A program made the position numbers and the translations under genes. This document shows, one piece after another, positions 5,323 through 5,889 of a stretch of DNA of 5,889 nucleotides. The notes below the pieces were generated by a model. The model had not been told where the DNA came from, did not search any database, and was given only the letters and a program-made list of their open reading frames with translations. Numbering within the stretch: the first letter of the stretch is position 1; every line of letters begins with the position of its first letter. This DNA is from DASZQY01 sp048498575 (GTDB taxonomy: Bacteria > Pseudomonadota > Alphaproteobacteria > Rhizobiales > Kaistiaceae): assembly GCA_048498575.1 (NCBI GenBank), contig JBEHXS010000169.1:1-5889 (forward strand). The letters are read 5' to 3'.

Positions 5323-5889
5323 TTAGCCCTTGCCGTTCTTCGGCCGGTGGGCGTGGGTGGCGATGAAATCGGCGATGCGCGGGGCGATCTCGGCGCGGAA
5401 GCGAGAGCCGTTGAAGACGCCGTAATGCCCGACCTTGGGCTGGAGGTAGTGCGCCTTCATCGTGTCGGGGAGCGACGTGCAGATGTCGTGGGCCGCCTTG
5501 GTCTGGCCGACGCCCGAGATGTCGTCGTTCTCGCCCTCGACGGTGAGGAGCGCGACGTGGCGGATCGCCTTCGGATCGACCCGCACGTTGCGGTGGGTCA
5601 TCTCGCCCTTGGGCAACGCATGGCGCAGGAACACCGTGTCGACCGTCTGGAGATAGAACTCGGCGGTCAAATCCATCACTGCCAGGTACTCGTCATAGAA
5701 ATCGCGCTGCTTGTCGGCCGAATCGCCATCACCGGAAACCAGGTGATTAAACAGATCGCGGTGCGCCTGGATGTGGCGGTCCATGTTCATGGACAGGAAG
5801 CCGGAGATCTGCAGGAAGCCCGGATAGACCTCGCGCATGAAGCCGGGATGCGGGAACGGCACCTTCATGATGACGTTCTGGCGGAACCA
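5323..5889 (-). CDS. phaZ: Intracellular polyhydroxyalkanoate depolymerase, C-terminal part (5' end outside window)
   Basis: The 188 visible residues form the C-terminal part of an intracellular PHA/PHB depolymerase (alpha/beta hydrolase, PHB_depo_C type) that releases hydroxybutyrate from storage granules. The frame continues to the right edge, reading WFRQNVI before the Met encoded at 5866-5868, so that Met is internal. Recognisable blocks are VPFPHPGFMREVYPGFLQ, FYDEYLAVMDLTAEFYLQTV, HVALLTVEGENDDISGVGQT with the probable catalytic Asp, and KVGHYGVFNGSRFR with the probable catalytic His. The nucleophile region and the rest of the N-terminal half lie outside the window. The product ends in a basic KNGKG tail. 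No frameshift or damage is seen. A structured 3' region and a strong terminator follow. An extracellular depolymerase is unlikely, given the close match to the cytoplasmic family. Confidence 0.93.
   Translation of the reverse strand, partial: WFRQNVIMKVPFPHPGFMREVYPGFLQISGFLSMNMDRHIQAHRDLFNHLVSGDGDSADKQRDFYDEYLAVMDLTAEFYLQTVDTVFLRHALPKGEMTHRNVRVDPKAIRHVALLTVEGENDDISGVGQTKAAHDICTSLPDTMKAHYLQPKVGHYGVFNGSRFRAEIAPRIADFIATHAHRPKNGKG

Noticed and set aside
5323..5868. Treating the Met encoded at 5866-5868 as the true start of a short hydrolase
   Set aside because: The frame stays open to the right edge with sequence (WFRQNVI) that continues the depolymerase family, and the visible part lacks the catalytic nucleophile region.

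Overview
The window is a GC-rich stretch of chromosomal DNA from an alphaproteobacterium, most likely a member of the Hyphomicrobiales (Rhizobiales). The signs are a DUF2852-type membrane protein, an intracellular polyhydroxyalkanoate (PHA) depolymerase, a short class A penicillin-binding protein of rhizobial style, and a perfect CtrA-type TTAA-N7-TTAA site. The genus cannot be fixed by reading alone. All five genes look like ordinary housekeeping or accessory chromosomal genes. I see no insertion sequence, integrase, tRNA, rRNA or CRISPR array.

Layout, left to right: a leader of about 250 bases, less GC-rich than the rest and without a convincing gene, holds the CtrA-like box. It is followed by a rightward gene for a bifunctional transglycosylase/transpeptidase (252-2480). 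All remaining genes run leftward. A Bcr/CflA-family MFS drug exporter (2477-3673) meets the penicillin-binding protein gene tail to tail, with the two stop codons sharing CTAG. Upstream of the exporter, after an 82-base gap with a 9-bp inverted repeat, is a YgjP/DUF45-family zinc metallopeptidase (3756-4514). Next come a rho-independent terminator (4608-4642) and the gene for a small DUF2852 membrane/coiled-coil protein (4669-5109), which has a clear ribosome binding site and a perfect 20-bp dyad in its promoter region. A second, bidirectional terminator (5186-5214) then separates it from the 3' part of a PHA depolymerase gene (5323-5889), which runs off the right edge.

The transcription units read from the right are: phaZ-like gene, terminator; DUF2852 gene, terminator; metallopeptidase followed by MFS exporter (possibly co-transcribed), ending against the penicillin-binding protein gene with no room for a terminator. 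The genes have no obvious shared pathway: cell-wall synthesis, drug efflux, putative zinc proteolysis, an unknown envelope protein and carbon-store mobilisation.

No undescribed multi-gene system is evident. The most interesting signals are regulatory: the CtrA-type site before a cell-wall synthase, the 20-bp palindrome before the DUF2852 gene, and the cluster of inverted repeats before the metallopeptidase and exporter genes.
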